Shown: in pieces, positions 1 to 10,499 of the stretch
Position numbering within the stretch: the first letter of the stretch is position 1
How the letters are laid out: each line of letters opens with the position of its first letter
NCBI GenBank assembly: GCA_933207985.1
Contig: OW240915.1
Span: forward strand, 110,473,243 to 110,537,242
Length of the DNA: 64,000 nucleotides
Direction of reading: 5' to 3'
DNA from: Pelobates cultripes
Lineage: Eukaryota; Chordata; Amphibia; Anura; Pelobatidae
Notes under the pieces: generated by a model
Database searches by the model: none
The model's input: the letters and a program-made list of their open reading frames with translations, nothing else
What the model was told of the DNA's origin: nothing
Program-made: the position numbers and the translations under genes

Positions 1-580
1 GGATGGGGTAGATGTTTGAAGGAGCAGTGAGGGGAGAGCAGAAACCCTACACCACTACCTTTGCTTTCAGGGTGTCTTGCGTTGTGGGAAAATTGAAGAC
101 CACCAAATGATAGATAGGCAGGGGTAGTGGTGTCAGAGGGAGAGAGCTTTGTTTCCGTTAAGGCTAGTAAGTCTAGGGAACAAGAGATGAAAAGGTCGTG
201 CACAGCAGTGGATTTAGTAACACTGCAAACAGTGCGTGCATTCCTGAGGGCAGTATGGGAGGAGGATTTAAAGGAAGAGTGACATGAGATGGGTACGAGA
301 TTATTGTGATCCCTGGAGTTAGCACATGGTGGGTTTGCAGAGGTGGGGCCGGGATTTAGAGAGACACCACCAGCTGAGAGGAGCAGATGGATAGAGAGTA
401 AGAGAAGGTGGGAGAAAGATTGAAAAGTTTTGTGAGAGGGTGTGTATTTAGAGGTTTTAGAAAGGGTTGGAGGAGATAGGCTGGACAGGTATAAGTAGAG
501 TAGGGATGAAAAGAGAGGGGAGGGAAGTAAAGTGGGAGCAATGAAAATGGTGTCAGCAGGGACAGGCAGAGGGATAAAGA
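1..580 (-). mobile_element. L2-like LINE fragment, endonuclease region
   Basis: Read on the minus strand, about 1-240 encodes part of an APE-type endonuclease: a LLALTET motif (the E is the metal-binding glutamate of this family), then LSPSDTTTPAYLSFGGLQFSH and a GVGFLLS block. The same order appears in the L2 copy near 43.9 kb, so I assign it to the same LINE clade. A T-run near 205 puts the upstream NAR-TVCSVTKSTAVHDLF part in another frame, so it is a pseudogene. The element continues past the left edge of the window. The stretch 260-580 is pyrimidine-rich on the minus strand and is probably upstream LINE sequence, but that is inference. Confidence 0.75.
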
Positions 581-587
581 AATAAAG

Positions 588-640
588 ACGTGACTTCACT
601 GTTGTATGCTGAATATAGTGTACTGATATAAAGGAACTAG
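588..640. repeat. Dispersed repeat, copy 1 (partner at 5547-5598)
   Basis: About 50 bases, from ACGTGACTTCACTG to GATATAAAGGAAC, recur at 5547-5598 in the same orientation with one visible difference. The flanks differ, so this is a short dispersed repeat or the shared end of an unrecognised element. Confidence 0.7.
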
Positions 641-904
641 AGGTGAGAGTGAAAGTCAAGAATATAAGAGAGAGCATTCCCTAAGGAGAATAAAAGGAGT
701 TTATATAATAAAGAAGGAAAATTAGGATTTTTTGTTTTGCAAAATTAGATGAGGTGAGAACTCAAAGTCACATGAGAGATGAGAGGGGTCAGCGGTTGCA
801 GGTAGGGAGTGTGATAGTTGAACAGGTGATGAGGGTTTGAGAGATATAATTAGTGTGTTCGGAAAGTCAGGTAATTTGTGCCATCTGTAAATGTAGTGAG
901 TTCC

Positions 905-942
905 TTGGGCTGGGGCGGGGTGGGGCGGGGTGGGGTGGGCGG
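905..942 (+). other. G-tract, possible G-quadruplex
   Basis: Seven runs of three or more G separated by one or two bases on the plus strand, in otherwise AT-rich intron. This fits the simple G-quadruplex pattern. The G-rich strand is the non-template strand's complement for BBS9, which reads the other way. No function is claimed. Confidence 0.6.
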
Positions 943-963
943 GAAATCATCAAAAATAGCTAC

Positions 964-1100
964 CTCTGCATATAGCTGTAGTTTGTCTTGTTAGCTGAGA
1001 GTCCTGGGAGCTAGTTAATGTTTTGTTTGAGACCCAGGCTCTGCATAAGGCTGTAGCTTGTCTTGGTAGCTGAGAGTCCTGGGAGCTACCTAATGTTCTT
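964..1100. repeat. 75-bp tandem duplication
   Basis: Two adjacent copies beginning CTCTGCATA at 964 and 1039 share GCTGTAG, TTGTCTTG, TAGCTGAGAGTCCTGGGAGCT and TAATGTT. Period 75, a few substitutions. No coding potential. Confidence 0.75.
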
Positions 1101-1708
1101 AATGAAATCATTGCATTTCAGCTATAGGTATCCTGCATTAAAAGGGAGGTAAGAGAACTGAAGCAGGGAGGAAAAAAAAGTTATGTATTTACCATAAACC
1201 TCTGTTGAAGTTTAAAAACATACAAATTTGCATAATGCCATTAATTGTATAAGGGCTGAGGTACTGGATATTAGAAAAGGTTAACTAAGGAAAGGTAAAT
1301 AAGGACATCTGCTGGTGGGCTCAGTGTACTGTGCTGGATCCCTGCAAAATACGGTTTAAATAGACAAAAATAAAAAATATTTAATAAGTAAACTCATTCT
1401 CCAGACAGCCTAACAGTGAGAGAGCTCATGGTGTTCTCATTGAAAGTCTCCAAAGAGCTGGTACCTGGGTGTTTAAACCAAAGCCATTGCTATATATTTA
1501 CATGAATACGCAAACTCACGGTATTTACTTATTGTTTCACTTCTGATTTATTCATACAGAAGGAACATTTACATGTTTCAGTCCTCTAAGTGACGTTTCT
1601 CAACATCTTACATCTTCCGGAAATATTGCTTTGGCAGCTTAAATAAAATAGATAAGATAGTTTACAATAGATAGAGTAGAATAGCAAGGGCCTAGAAAAA
1701 ATAGATAG

Positions 1709-2447
1709 TGTGATCCTTGTTTGCAGGTAGCACGGTCCTCTAGGGCAAAAACATGCACAGTCCTTGTAATTGCAAATACTCCAGGCACTTTATTTGTAAG
1801 TTCACACAGGATACAGCAGTAAATGAAAACAAATGTAACACAAAACCCTATAAACAAAAACCTAGCTCGGTCTGAGCACTAACTCACTTTGAACGTCCCT
1901 CTCTATCAGGGTTAAACTAACAAAACATATGGCACCAACCTTATTAGTTAGCAACACTCTGCTGGCTAGCCTGTTGCGTTCCTTTCTGCACTCCCAGTGC
2001 TCCAAGCCAGCCTTGCCCTGACTGCTTTCCTTTCTGCACTCCCAGTGCTCCAAGCCAACCTTGCCCTGACTGCTTCCTTTCTGCACTCCAAGTGCCTAGT
2101 CTCCTTGACTATATCTGGAGAGAACAGCCTCTATCTCTTACCTGCTTCCTGGGAGGAAGCCAGCAATCCCTCTCCTTTTCCTGCCTAGCCGGGAGGGGTT
2201 TATTCCCACTGCAACAGCTCATTAACTGCAGCTGAGCAGTGGGTTGGAGAAGGTCCAAAAAACCCTGGCCTGGATCTATGTCTCCCCAGAAAACCACTAA
2301 ACTGTGGAGTGGAGCATTGGCCCACCCTTCTCTCCAAATGCTCCACCCCAGGGGCCCATAACTAAACAAAGCTTTGGGTTGTGCAACACACAAGCTACAC
2401 GTACTTCCCCTGGGGTTAAAAGGCCTATCTGCCTTCACTTTATCACA
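1709..2447 (-). mobile_element. Solo LTR (739 bp) with 4-bp target duplication
   Basis: In minus-strand sense the element starts TGTGAT and ends ATCACA, a six-base inverted terminal repeat of the TG...CA type. It is flanked by ATAG at 1705-1708 and 2448-2451 (CTAT in element sense). A polyadenylation signal AATAAA lies at 1789-1794 on the minus strand, about 80 bases before the element end, as expected for R-U5. There is no second LTR and no gag-pol, so this is a solo LTR left by LTR-LTR recombination. The 4-5 bp duplication suits Gypsy or ERV elements; the superfamily is not settled. Open frames inside it are chance. Confidence 0.8.
1983..2097. repeat. 48-bp tandem repeat inside the solo LTR
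   Basis: About 2.4 copies starting TTTCTGCACTCC at 1983, 2031 and 2078. They lie in the probable U3/R part of the LTR (minus sense). Repeats there are often enhancer-like; here that is inference. They make the small repetitive open frame at 1862-2086 look protein-like. Confidence 0.8.
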
Positions 2448-2561
2448 ATAGCTTAAAATAAGTAGATGGATAGATAGATTACACAGCTTTAAATATATAG
2501 ATCAGAATGAATAGATGGCTAGATTAGAATGAATAAATGGATAGATTTGAATATGTTAGAA

Positions 2562-2698
2562 CATGGGTCCTCAAACTCCAGCCCCCCAGATGTTGCTGAA
2601 CTACAACTCCCATGATTCTTTGAATTACATAGATAGCCAGAGGATCATGGGAGTTGTAGTTCAGCAACATATGGGGGACTGGAGTTTGAGGACGCCTG
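2562..2698. mobile_element. hAT-type MITE with 8-bp target duplication
   Basis: A 137-bp foldback element. Its ends are inverted copies built around GTCCTCAAACTCC and AACTACAACTCCCATGAT. It is flanked by an exact 8-bp direct repeat, TGTTAGAA, at 2554-2561 and 2699-2706, the duplication length made by hAT transposases. Its terminal bases (CATGGGTCC and, inverted, CAGGCGTCC) match the CAGGGGTCC-like ends of vertebrate hAT elements. It has no coding capacity. Confidence 0.88.
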
Positions 2699-2997
2699 TG
2701 TTAGAATGATCAGATGGTTGGTTTGGTGTGTGGATAGATAGTAAAATTAAATTGAATAAAAAGTACAAAACTTGGTGAGTCATTTGCCAACACTCACTCC
2801 TGCACCCTCTCACAGAAACAATGATAGTGTTTCTAATTTTCCCCAATGTACTTTTCTATTATAGCACATTTTAACCAAATTATAGTGATTCTAACAGGCA
2901 ATGTACTTTTAAATATATTAGGTCCAATAAAAAAATAAAAATAAAAAAAAAATAAATCCCCTTCTGTAACTTGCTTCAATACAAAAAGGGTCTTTAT

Positions 2998-3405
2998 CAG
3001 TGGCGTACATACCAGGGTCGCAGGAGTCACAGCTGCGACCGGGCCCGGCCCACCAAGGGGGCCCGGCCGCCCCTACGACCCGGTATGTACCCACAGGGCC
3101 AGCCTCTTCCCCTGGGGGGCCCAGGAACCGACCACCCCAGGGCTGGCCCTGCTGACCCCAGCGGGCGGGCTGTTTGGGTGGCCGGCGCGCGAGGGGGCAC
3201 TTTCCCCTCAGTGCTTCCTCTTCAGCTCCCGGCTCCGGCATCCCTACACGGCGCGCGAGGGAGCTGAAGAGGAAGCACTGAGGGGAGTGCTCCCTCGCGC
3301 GCTGGCCACCCAAACAGCCTGCCCGCCCGCCTGCCCAAGAGCCCAGCAGCAGCACCACTGGACCCCAGGGAATCCCAAAAGGTAAGGAGGCTGGGGGGAT
3401 TCAAT
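2998..3405. mobile_element. GC-rich foldback element
   Basis: An abrupt GC-rich island in AT-rich intron, starting CAGTGGCGTA as some hAT elements do. It contains a long imperfect inverted repeat: 3161-3230 pairs with 3259-3330 (about 70-bp arms, 28-bp loop). A GGGTCGCAG / TGCGACC motif near the start recurs at 4000-4075, which marks a repeat family. The open frames on both strands follow from the GC content and the palindrome. The right boundary is uncertain. Confidence 0.65.
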
Positions 3406-3426
3406 TTAAAAAAAAAAAAAAATACA

Positions 3427-3620
3427 TGTGTTAGTGTGTGTGTTAGTGTGTGTGTGTGTAAGTGTTACTGTGTCTGTTATTGGGTGTGTCTGATGTCTGT
3501 TAGTGAGTGTGTGTTTGTCAGTGAAAGTGTATTTTTTGTAAGTGAGTGTGTATGTATGTCTGTCGCTGAGTGTGTCTCTGTTAGTAAATGTATGCGTCTG
3601 TTCGAGAGAGTGTGTGTCTT
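3427..3620 (+). repeat. GT-rich simple repeat
   Basis: Degenerate (GT)n with TTAGTGTG-like units. The open frames on both strands here are low-complexity (V/C or T/H repeats) and are not genes. Confidence 0.85.
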
Positions 3621-3624
3621 CAGC

Positions 3625-3992
3625 ATTTACCTTTCTCCAGCGCCGGACTTCCTTGGCGCTGGGGATCCCGCCGCCTCTCAGCTCCGAATGCACATGCGCG
3701 GCAAGAGGCGCGCACGCGCATTTAAACCGCCCATAGGAAAGCATTACTCAATGCTTTCCTGTGGACGTTCAGTGTCTTCTCACTGTGATTTTCACAGTGA
3801 GAATCGCGGAATCTCCTCTAGAGGCTGTCAGTGAGACAGCCACCAGAGGCTGGATTAACCCTCAGTGAAACATAGCCGTTTCTCGGAAACAGCTATGTTT
3901 TCAGCTGCAGGGTTAAAACTAGAGGGACCTGGCACCCAGACCACTTCATTGAGCTGATGTGATCTGGGTGTCTGTAGTGGTCCTTTAGGTGT
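3625..3992 (-). mobile_element. T2-like MITE, reverse copy
   Basis: This matches, in reverse, the complete element at 35484-35896: CAGCGC next to a TTTACC stretch, a CpG-rich GCGCGC core, GGAAAGCATT...AATGCTTTCC, TTCTCACTGTGATTTTCACAG, and the terminal palindrome GGCACCCAGACCACTTCA near 3931. The right end reads AGTGGTCCTTTAG instead of CCTTTAA, so it is degenerate. Non-coding. Confidence 0.75.
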
Positions 3993-3999
3993 GTGTGCA

Positions 4000-4080
4000 G
4001 TATACCGCATTCGCGGGGTCGCAGCCCTGCGACCAGGTGCCCGCCGCCTTGGGTTGCAGCCCCAATCCGCACCGAGTAAG
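4000..4080. repeat. Fragment of the GGGTCGCAG repeat family
   Basis: Holds GGGTCGCAGCCCTGCGACC, a short palindrome that resembles the first 50 bases of the GC-rich element at 2998. Probably a truncated copy. Confidence 0.45.
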
Positions 4081-4089
4081 CAAGATTTC

Positions 4090-5545
4090 TGGTAGAATTT
4101 TGTAGGACTAATGGTCATGATCAAGGAATTCGTACAAACCACTGTAGAATTCTTGACTGGAACAACAATTCATTTAACCACTCTTGATAGGATAAAATAA
4201 TGTCAATGAACAGCCTCTTAAAAATAAAAAAATGACTAACTGATCCATGAAGACCAGTCCTGCTGAAAGTTCTGGGTAGTGGTCTATTTTCTGACAGTGA
4301 TGAGATTTGAGAAACACATAAAATAACAGGGGATTCATTAATGCACATTTCATCCATCTGAATAAATCCATTGTGGAAAATGCAAGAATCCTCATATTCT
4401 TATGGAAAACGTAATATTTAAATAAAGCATGTGTCATGGAAATTCTATTTTGTTGCTTTTTTAGTGTCAGTAAAACATATTGAGTTCTATTATGTTTCTG
4501 GTAGCAATGAGGAGAACCATACTGACAGATGCTATGCCATTAACAGTCCTCCTAGAGCGGTCTATCTGACACAATTACTCCTGTTAATTTTTTCTTTCCA
4601 AAATGAAATGTACATGAGAGCAACTGAATCTAAAGTTGGCTGTGCAACTGCAATGCACTTACAAAAATATGAGCATTTTACATGTGCATGACTTTAATCT
4701 CGTTAAATATTTTACACATATATTTGGAAAAATCTGATGTTCTCTTTATTTTTTCAAACAGGATTAATTCTACTTTATGATTCAGACAAGACCTATAGCG
4801 AGATGTATAAAATATGCACAGTATGGCTCTGATAATAGTCTGCAGTAGCCACCTGTGTGTGATTTAAAGTAAATTAGCAGAGCAGGAGACAAAAAATTCT
4901 AAAGTAGACAGTAGTGTGCTGTCACATATGATTAAAAATGAAACCATTTATTCATGTTGGCTATGTGAGCCATCAGCCAGGGGAGGTGTGATTAGAGCTG
5001 CATAAACAGAAACAAAAGTAATGTAATGCCTAAATGGTATAGATCAGTGGGCATGATCCATACATGTTATGTTAATAAACTACAAACAGAACAGATACTG
5101 ATATAGTGTAGTATGCCAGTAAATGCAGATGTGACATTTTATGGAACCTGTAAGTGACTCCCAACAAGTGACGTGGAGTGGTATAATCCCCACTCTGCGG
5201 ATATGATTTGTGATGGTGGTCCTAACCATGATAAGAGGAAAATTAAAAAAGATACAAGATATACAATATAGTGCTCTCAATATAAGTATGAGTGAATAAA
5301 ATAAATGGGGAAATGACTTTCATCTCCACCAAGGATATAGTGTCCAGATATCAGGAATAAAACAGGTTGGTCCAGGAAAGAGTTAAAACTACATTACTTT
5401 ATTTAAATTATATAGAAAAAATAAAAAGTACAGTAAAAAAAAAAAAAAGAAAATCACACTAACATGTTTCATCTTGTTGTATAAGCTTTTTCAAAGTGTA
5501 TTCAATTTCCTGAAATTCATTTGCTTTGATTCTAAACCTAAACCC
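4090..5545. other. Intron sequence without a recognised gene
   Basis: AT-rich, with no exon-like open frame carrying splice sites. 5080-5540 contains GTATAATCCCCACTC and an A-run at 5436, motifs that resemble the unclassified repeats near 30.1 and 39.2 kb, so this part is probably an old retroelement tail. Confidence 0.5.
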
Positions 5546-5546
5546 T

Positions 5547-5598
5547 GACGTGACTTCACTGTTGTATGCTGAATATAGTGCACTGATATAAAGGAACA
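5547..5598. repeat. Dispersed repeat, copy 2
   Basis: Partner of the copy at 588-640, near-identical over about 50 bases. It is followed by unrelated sequence. Confidence 0.7.
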
Positions 5599-5599
5599 A

Positions 5600-7617
5600 A
5601 TAATCTCCTTCTCCTTCCTGTGATGAGCAGGCAGGTAATAATATTTTTTTTCCGTTTGTTAACTATTTTCCATTATTATTTTACAACTTCCATAAATACT
5701 CAATGACACAAATCATTAGTGATCCTATCTTGTAGTGCAGATCATCAGTTGCAAAGCTGATGCTGGTTGTCTTTGATAAAGAAGAGACTATCTAATCAAA
5801 GCGGCAACCACACTGCAATCACTCTGAAACTTCTGAATTATAGTAGTTGGGCAATCATTTCCTCAACAGCTAACCTCAATCTGAAAACTATGTGAGCTCA
5901 GACAGAGGAATGAGGGAAAGGTACAGATCAATTTTCCTCCTCTTGATGTCACCATTTTTACATTGCACATGGATTCCATCCACATATTACCGAATTTGAA
6001 GTTCAAGAACAAAATTTACATATAAAATCAAAGTGGTTGATTTTTGTTTAGTTTTTTAAATTAAGATTGTTTAATGAAAATACAGTTACCAAGCTTCTAT
6101 TTTGTAACGATAGCAATAGTTTTAAAAAAAACAAAAAAAACATAGTGATTCCAAAATGGTACAAGTCTGAAATTAAATAAAAAAGAGCCATTTCCTTAAA
6201 TGTAGTGGTGATCCATCCAAACATCCACAGGATTAATCTGCCATAGCCATAAACGTGATTTCCACATGAGTGGGCACAATTAAGGAGGTAGATTGAAATC
6301 TGTCATAATATGACCCACATTTTCTATCATGTTAGGTTATTAATGTCAATAAAAAGGTTAGGCAAATTGGCAGAATAAATATCCAAGACAGCTGTTTTAA
6401 AGAAAACTTTACAGCACAAGAAAAGTTATTTGAGGAAAATACATTATCCATTACCATGTTCGCTAGGGAATTTTACTAATAAAAATGTAGACATTTGACG
6501 GAGTATCTGTAGGTGAAGAGTACTATTTTATTGCCAGTTAAGGTGTGAAACATTTTGCCGTTGTGACAATCCTTATGTCGTATTAATAATGGTGTGTCTG
6601 GATTTGCCAAATAGAGGATGTGGATCTATGCATATCGACTATCTATACACGCAGGGACAGTGTTCCTATTTACTATTTATTACCATGGTTACATGGAGCA
6701 AAGCTTAGTGAAATCTGTGGAAAGTCTGAACTCGGAAATTATGGAAAATAAAATTAAGAAATATGTTTTAGCCATAAAAATGTACTTGCTATGGGCAAGG
6801 AAGACATTTAATCAGTTTCTAATCCTTTTTAGTTATTATTTATTGTTATTATTAAATTATTTAAACAGCAATAGTATTTCAGCACCTCTGTTTAAGGAGC
6901 AGACACAACTAAATGTATAAATAGTTACATAGCAAATTGAGGCACACAAGAAAAATAGAAAAAAAAGTTAAAATTTCACCCGTGTGCAAACCATTACTTT
7001 TTAATTGTTTGTAAACACGGTCATGTTGCTTGCAACAGAACTCCTCAAGTAAATAATTAAAGGACAGGTTAACGGTTAAAAGCCTTCATTTAAATATGTT
7101 TAAATGAGCTTTTTCACATAATTAAATATTTTTCGATGAACTTTTAAAATGAATTTGTATTTTGAAAAATATGTGAAGGATTTAGTATTTAGATATAATT
7201 TTATATATGCCATTTTTTGGATATTTTAATATTTGAAAAAAAAATAATTTAAACAATTTTGATAAAAAGGGAAAGTGATTTGGGTGAGAAGTAAAGTTTG
7301 TGGTAAGTGGTTGGGGTTGCAAAAGAAAGCAAGACTAACTGTAACGTGAATAGTTAGGGCTTAGGGTAAGACTTTATGATTGGTGTAGCTGGTTTACATC
7401 TAAATTTGCTATGCTAGCAGAGTGAAAATGATCCAATATTGGTCTTCATTCTTCATGGAAAAACCCACATGGTTTTTGTTTCAGATGGAGTTAGGTTATT
7501 TTGCAATTTCTTATTTTGCAATTTGGACTTGCTATGTGGCTCCACAGAAATTTTTGCTTCCTTTTACTTTCTGAACAATTTGTCTATATAATATAAAATA
7601 ATACAATGTGAGCAAGA
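5600..7617. other. Intron, nothing recognised
   Basis: AT-rich unique-looking sequence. The 100-codon open frame at 6618-6920 is leucine- and tyrosine-rich, has no splice context, and matches nothing I know. Confidence 0.5.
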
Positions 7618-8605
7618 TATTACTTTGCTGCAAAGGGATTTAGATAGACTGGGGGACTGGGCACTCAAATGGCAGATGAAATTTAATGTTGAAAAATGCA
7701 AAGTTATGCACTTCGGCGTAAAGAATACACAAGCAACGTATACCCTTAATGGAAGCGAATTAGGGATAACAACACATGAAAAGGACTTGGGAATTGTTAT
7801 AGACAACAAACTATGCAACAATGTGCAATGTCAATCAGCAGTGGCCAAGGCCAGTAAGGTATTGTCATGCATGAAAAGGGGCATTCATTCTCGGGATGAG
7901 TATATAATTTTGCCTCTTTATAAATCACTGGTAAGACCACATATTGAATATGCTGTGCAATTTTGGGCACCTGTTCTAAAGAAGGATATTATGGCACTAA
8001 AAAAAGTGCAGAGGCGGGCTACAAAGTTAATAAAAGTAATGGAACATATCAGCTATGAACAAAGGTTAACAAATTTAAACCTATTTAGTTTAGAAAAACG
8101 TCGCCTGAGAGGGGATATGATAACATTATACAAATATATTCAGGGCCAATACAAACCACTGTGTGGAAATCTATTCACAAACCGGACTTTACATAGGACA
8201 CGAGGTCATGCGTTTAGACTGGAAGAAAGAAGATTTTGTCTAAGGCAAAGGAAAGGTTTTTTTTTTACTGTAAGAACAATAAGGATGTGTAATTCTCTGC
8301 CTGAAGAAGTGGTTTTATCAGAGTCCATACAGATGTTCAAACAGTAACTAGATGCATACTTGCAAAAACAGAATATTCAAGGATATAATCTTTCAATGTA
8401 GGGTAATAACTGCTTGATCCAAGGATAAATCTGACTGTCATTCTGGGGTCAAGAAGGATTTTTTTTCCTAGCTTGTTACAATATTTGAAGTGCTTCAAAC
8501 TGGGTTTTTTTGCCTTCTTTTGGATCAACAGCAAAAAACAAATGTGAGGAAGGCTGAACTTGATGGACGCAAGTCTCTTTTCAGCTATGTAACTATGTAA
8601 TCATT
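7618..8605 (+). mobile_element. CR1-clade LINE, 3' part (broken)
   Basis: The frame from about 7620 to 8347 reads the end of a CR1 reverse transcriptase and its C-terminal region: [44 protein letters not shown] and LFSLEKRRLRGDMI. The element begins just after where the catalytic ADD motif should be, so it is 5'-truncated, the usual result of incomplete target-primed reverse transcription. A TAA at 8345 interrupts the frame before LDAYLQKQ. The 3' end runs through GGCTGAACTTGATGGACG to an AACTATGTAACTATGTAA tail typical of amphibian CR1 copies. It cannot move by itself. Confidence 0.88.
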
Positions 8606-8609
8606 CTTC

Positions 8610-8745
8610 ACTCTAGGCCCGGACTGGCCATTAGCAAACAAGGCAAATTCCCAGTGGACCGCGATGGTCATGGGACGAGGCCGTTAGGGGAGATCAAAGT
8701 ATCTCCCCTGTCGGCCCATGCAGGGCCTGCGCTATCCTGCTGAAA
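8610..8745. repeat. Short GC-richer interspersed repeat
   Basis: GCCCGGACTGGCC...CCCAGTGGACC and a CATGCAGGGCCTG segment interrupt the AT-rich background right after the CR1 tail. It looks like a dispersed repeat; the family is unknown. Confidence 0.35.
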
Positions 8746-9353
8746 TTCATCTGCATACAGAATCAAAGAGTACATTGGAGAGTACTCGTGCATGCTGGTT
8801 TGTTAATCGAGGAAGTGCCTCATATATTAATGGCATAACAATAGAAGCCAAAGGAAGAAGGGAAGATATATGAAAAAAGAAGGAAAGGGAGAAGAAGGAA
8901 AAGAGAATGGAGAATAGACCAGAACCCAGAGACACTGAGGCGCATGTTCTTATGGATGGGTCATGGCATTTTCCAGTTATACCAGATTTTTTGGAACAGC
9001 AATATTTTCCCCAACTCCAGGAGGACATCTCTTCATATTGTTTGGAGAATTTCACAGATGTAGAAATTTTGAAATCACTGGTAGAAGTGAAGACTAATAT
9101 CTGTGCACTATGGCTTTTTTGGCTGCATCCAGAATATTTGGGGCCTACACAGTTAGGGAGTCCAATGTGTATATTTTAGATTGAGACGGGAGCAAAATTC
9201 CCATAGCTGTGAAGAATGTTTTGCCCAATTTCCACCAAAAGGGCTGGGGATTTGGAACATATAAGAGCAAAATGTGCCGCTACCCCAATGTGGGAAAACT
9301 ATATGGAATGGTGTAACGATTCAATTATTAATCACTTAAAACGTGTGAGTAGA

Positions 9354-9498
9354 TGCAGAAACGCCACACTCAGAAGAGCTTGTGAAATAAATCCATAGAA
9401 AAATATTTGTTTTATAATGTTCTAATAAATCTATATCACAAGGAAGATTTTTCTATGGATTTATTTCTCAAGCTCTTCTGAGTGCGGTGTTTCTGCAC
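9354..9498. mobile_element. Long-arm foldback (MITE-like)
   Basis: Arm 9354-9404 (ATGCAGAAACGCCACACTCA onward) is nearly perfectly inverted in 9447-9498, with a loop of about 42 bp. Each arm is about 52 bases with only a few mismatches. No target duplication or superfamily terminus was recognised, so the mechanism is open. Confidence 0.75.
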
Positions 9499-9677
9499 CA
9501 ACTGAAGAACTAGTGGCGTTTCAGACTTACGATGCTAACAGGAGAGGGATACGTTTGGAAAGATAACAGTGAATCCATATGGGACTGGATACCAGCACAT
9601 TAGTAGTATGCAATTTGTTTCACAATGGTTTTGTCACGTATTCATCCGCACATAAAAATGTGGTTAATGGCATTTAT

Positions 9678-10118
9678 TGTCCTGACAGGAAAAGTTGTGC
9701 CAAGCAGCAATCATGCAAATGGTAACCTGGTAATTACTTTTGGGGTCAAAGGCCGGTCATAGCCAATCAAATCCACAGGAGGGTTTAGCTGAGCAGCAAT
9801 CATGCACACCTGGTAATTGCCTTTGGGGTCAAAGGCCGGTTACAGCCAATCGGATCCACAGGAGGGGTATTTAGACCCAATTTTCCTTTTGCTCATTGCC
9901 CTGTCGTGGTTTCATGCCCATGGTTATCCGAGAGTACGTTCCTGATCTTGATTTTCTGATATTTTACTTTGGCTTTGTTTTGACTTCCCTGATATCTGGT
10001 ATCTTTGACTTTTGGCTTACCCTCATCTTTGTGTCTGATTCTGTGTCCCTGACCTCGGCTAGTCTTTTGACTATTCTTGGAGACGTTAAGTCCGGTCATT
10101 CTAAGGTTCGGTTATACA
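9678..10118 (+). mobile_element. Candidate LTR with duplicated U3 block
   Basis: Begins TGTCCTGACAGG and may end TTATACA, flanked by TTAT at 9674-9677 and 10119-10122. That 4-bp match could be chance. Inside, an 89-bp unit starting GCAGCAATCATGCA is tandemly duplicated (9704 and 9793), each copy carrying GGGGTCAAAGGCCGGT and AGCCAATC (CCAAT-box-like). A TATA-like GGTATTTAGACCC follows, then TTGCCCTGTCGTGG. This layout of repeated U3 block, TATA and R fits an amphibian LTR. No gag-pol is attached. The flank to 10260 may be leader sequence. Confidence 0.5.
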
Positions 10119-10499
10119 TTATCCTTAGTCCTAGGTGTGAAACAGTGCTGTGTGCTGGATCAACTTGTAATACTGACACTAATCCCCATTGCAGTGCTTA
10201 TAATGTCTATTGTGATTACATTGGGTCATCAAGTGTTAGTACTAGTAGTTGACAGCTAAAGGGTCTTCAAGTGTGCAGGGAGCCACAGAAGTTGATGTAA
10301 AGACCACAGCAGTTTGCAGCTCAATGCATAGATGTATGTTGTGGAAGTTGAATTGCATGCTATGAGCTGGCAAGTATTTGTGTTTCAATCATGCTTCACA
10401 ATGACACCAGGAAAAAAGATTGCTGTTCTAATTATTTCTCAAAACCTCTTAATATTATGAGTAACATGATTCATAACAAAAGTTAAGGATGGTCATAAC

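Noticed and set aside
1639..2438. Minus-strand frames with internal repeats near 1862-2086
   Set aside because: Inside a solo LTR; the repeats are the 48-bp tandem units.
3406..3834. Val/Cys-rich and Thr/His-rich frames near 3.4-3.8 kb
   Set aside because: Translation of a GT-rich simple repeat running into a MITE.
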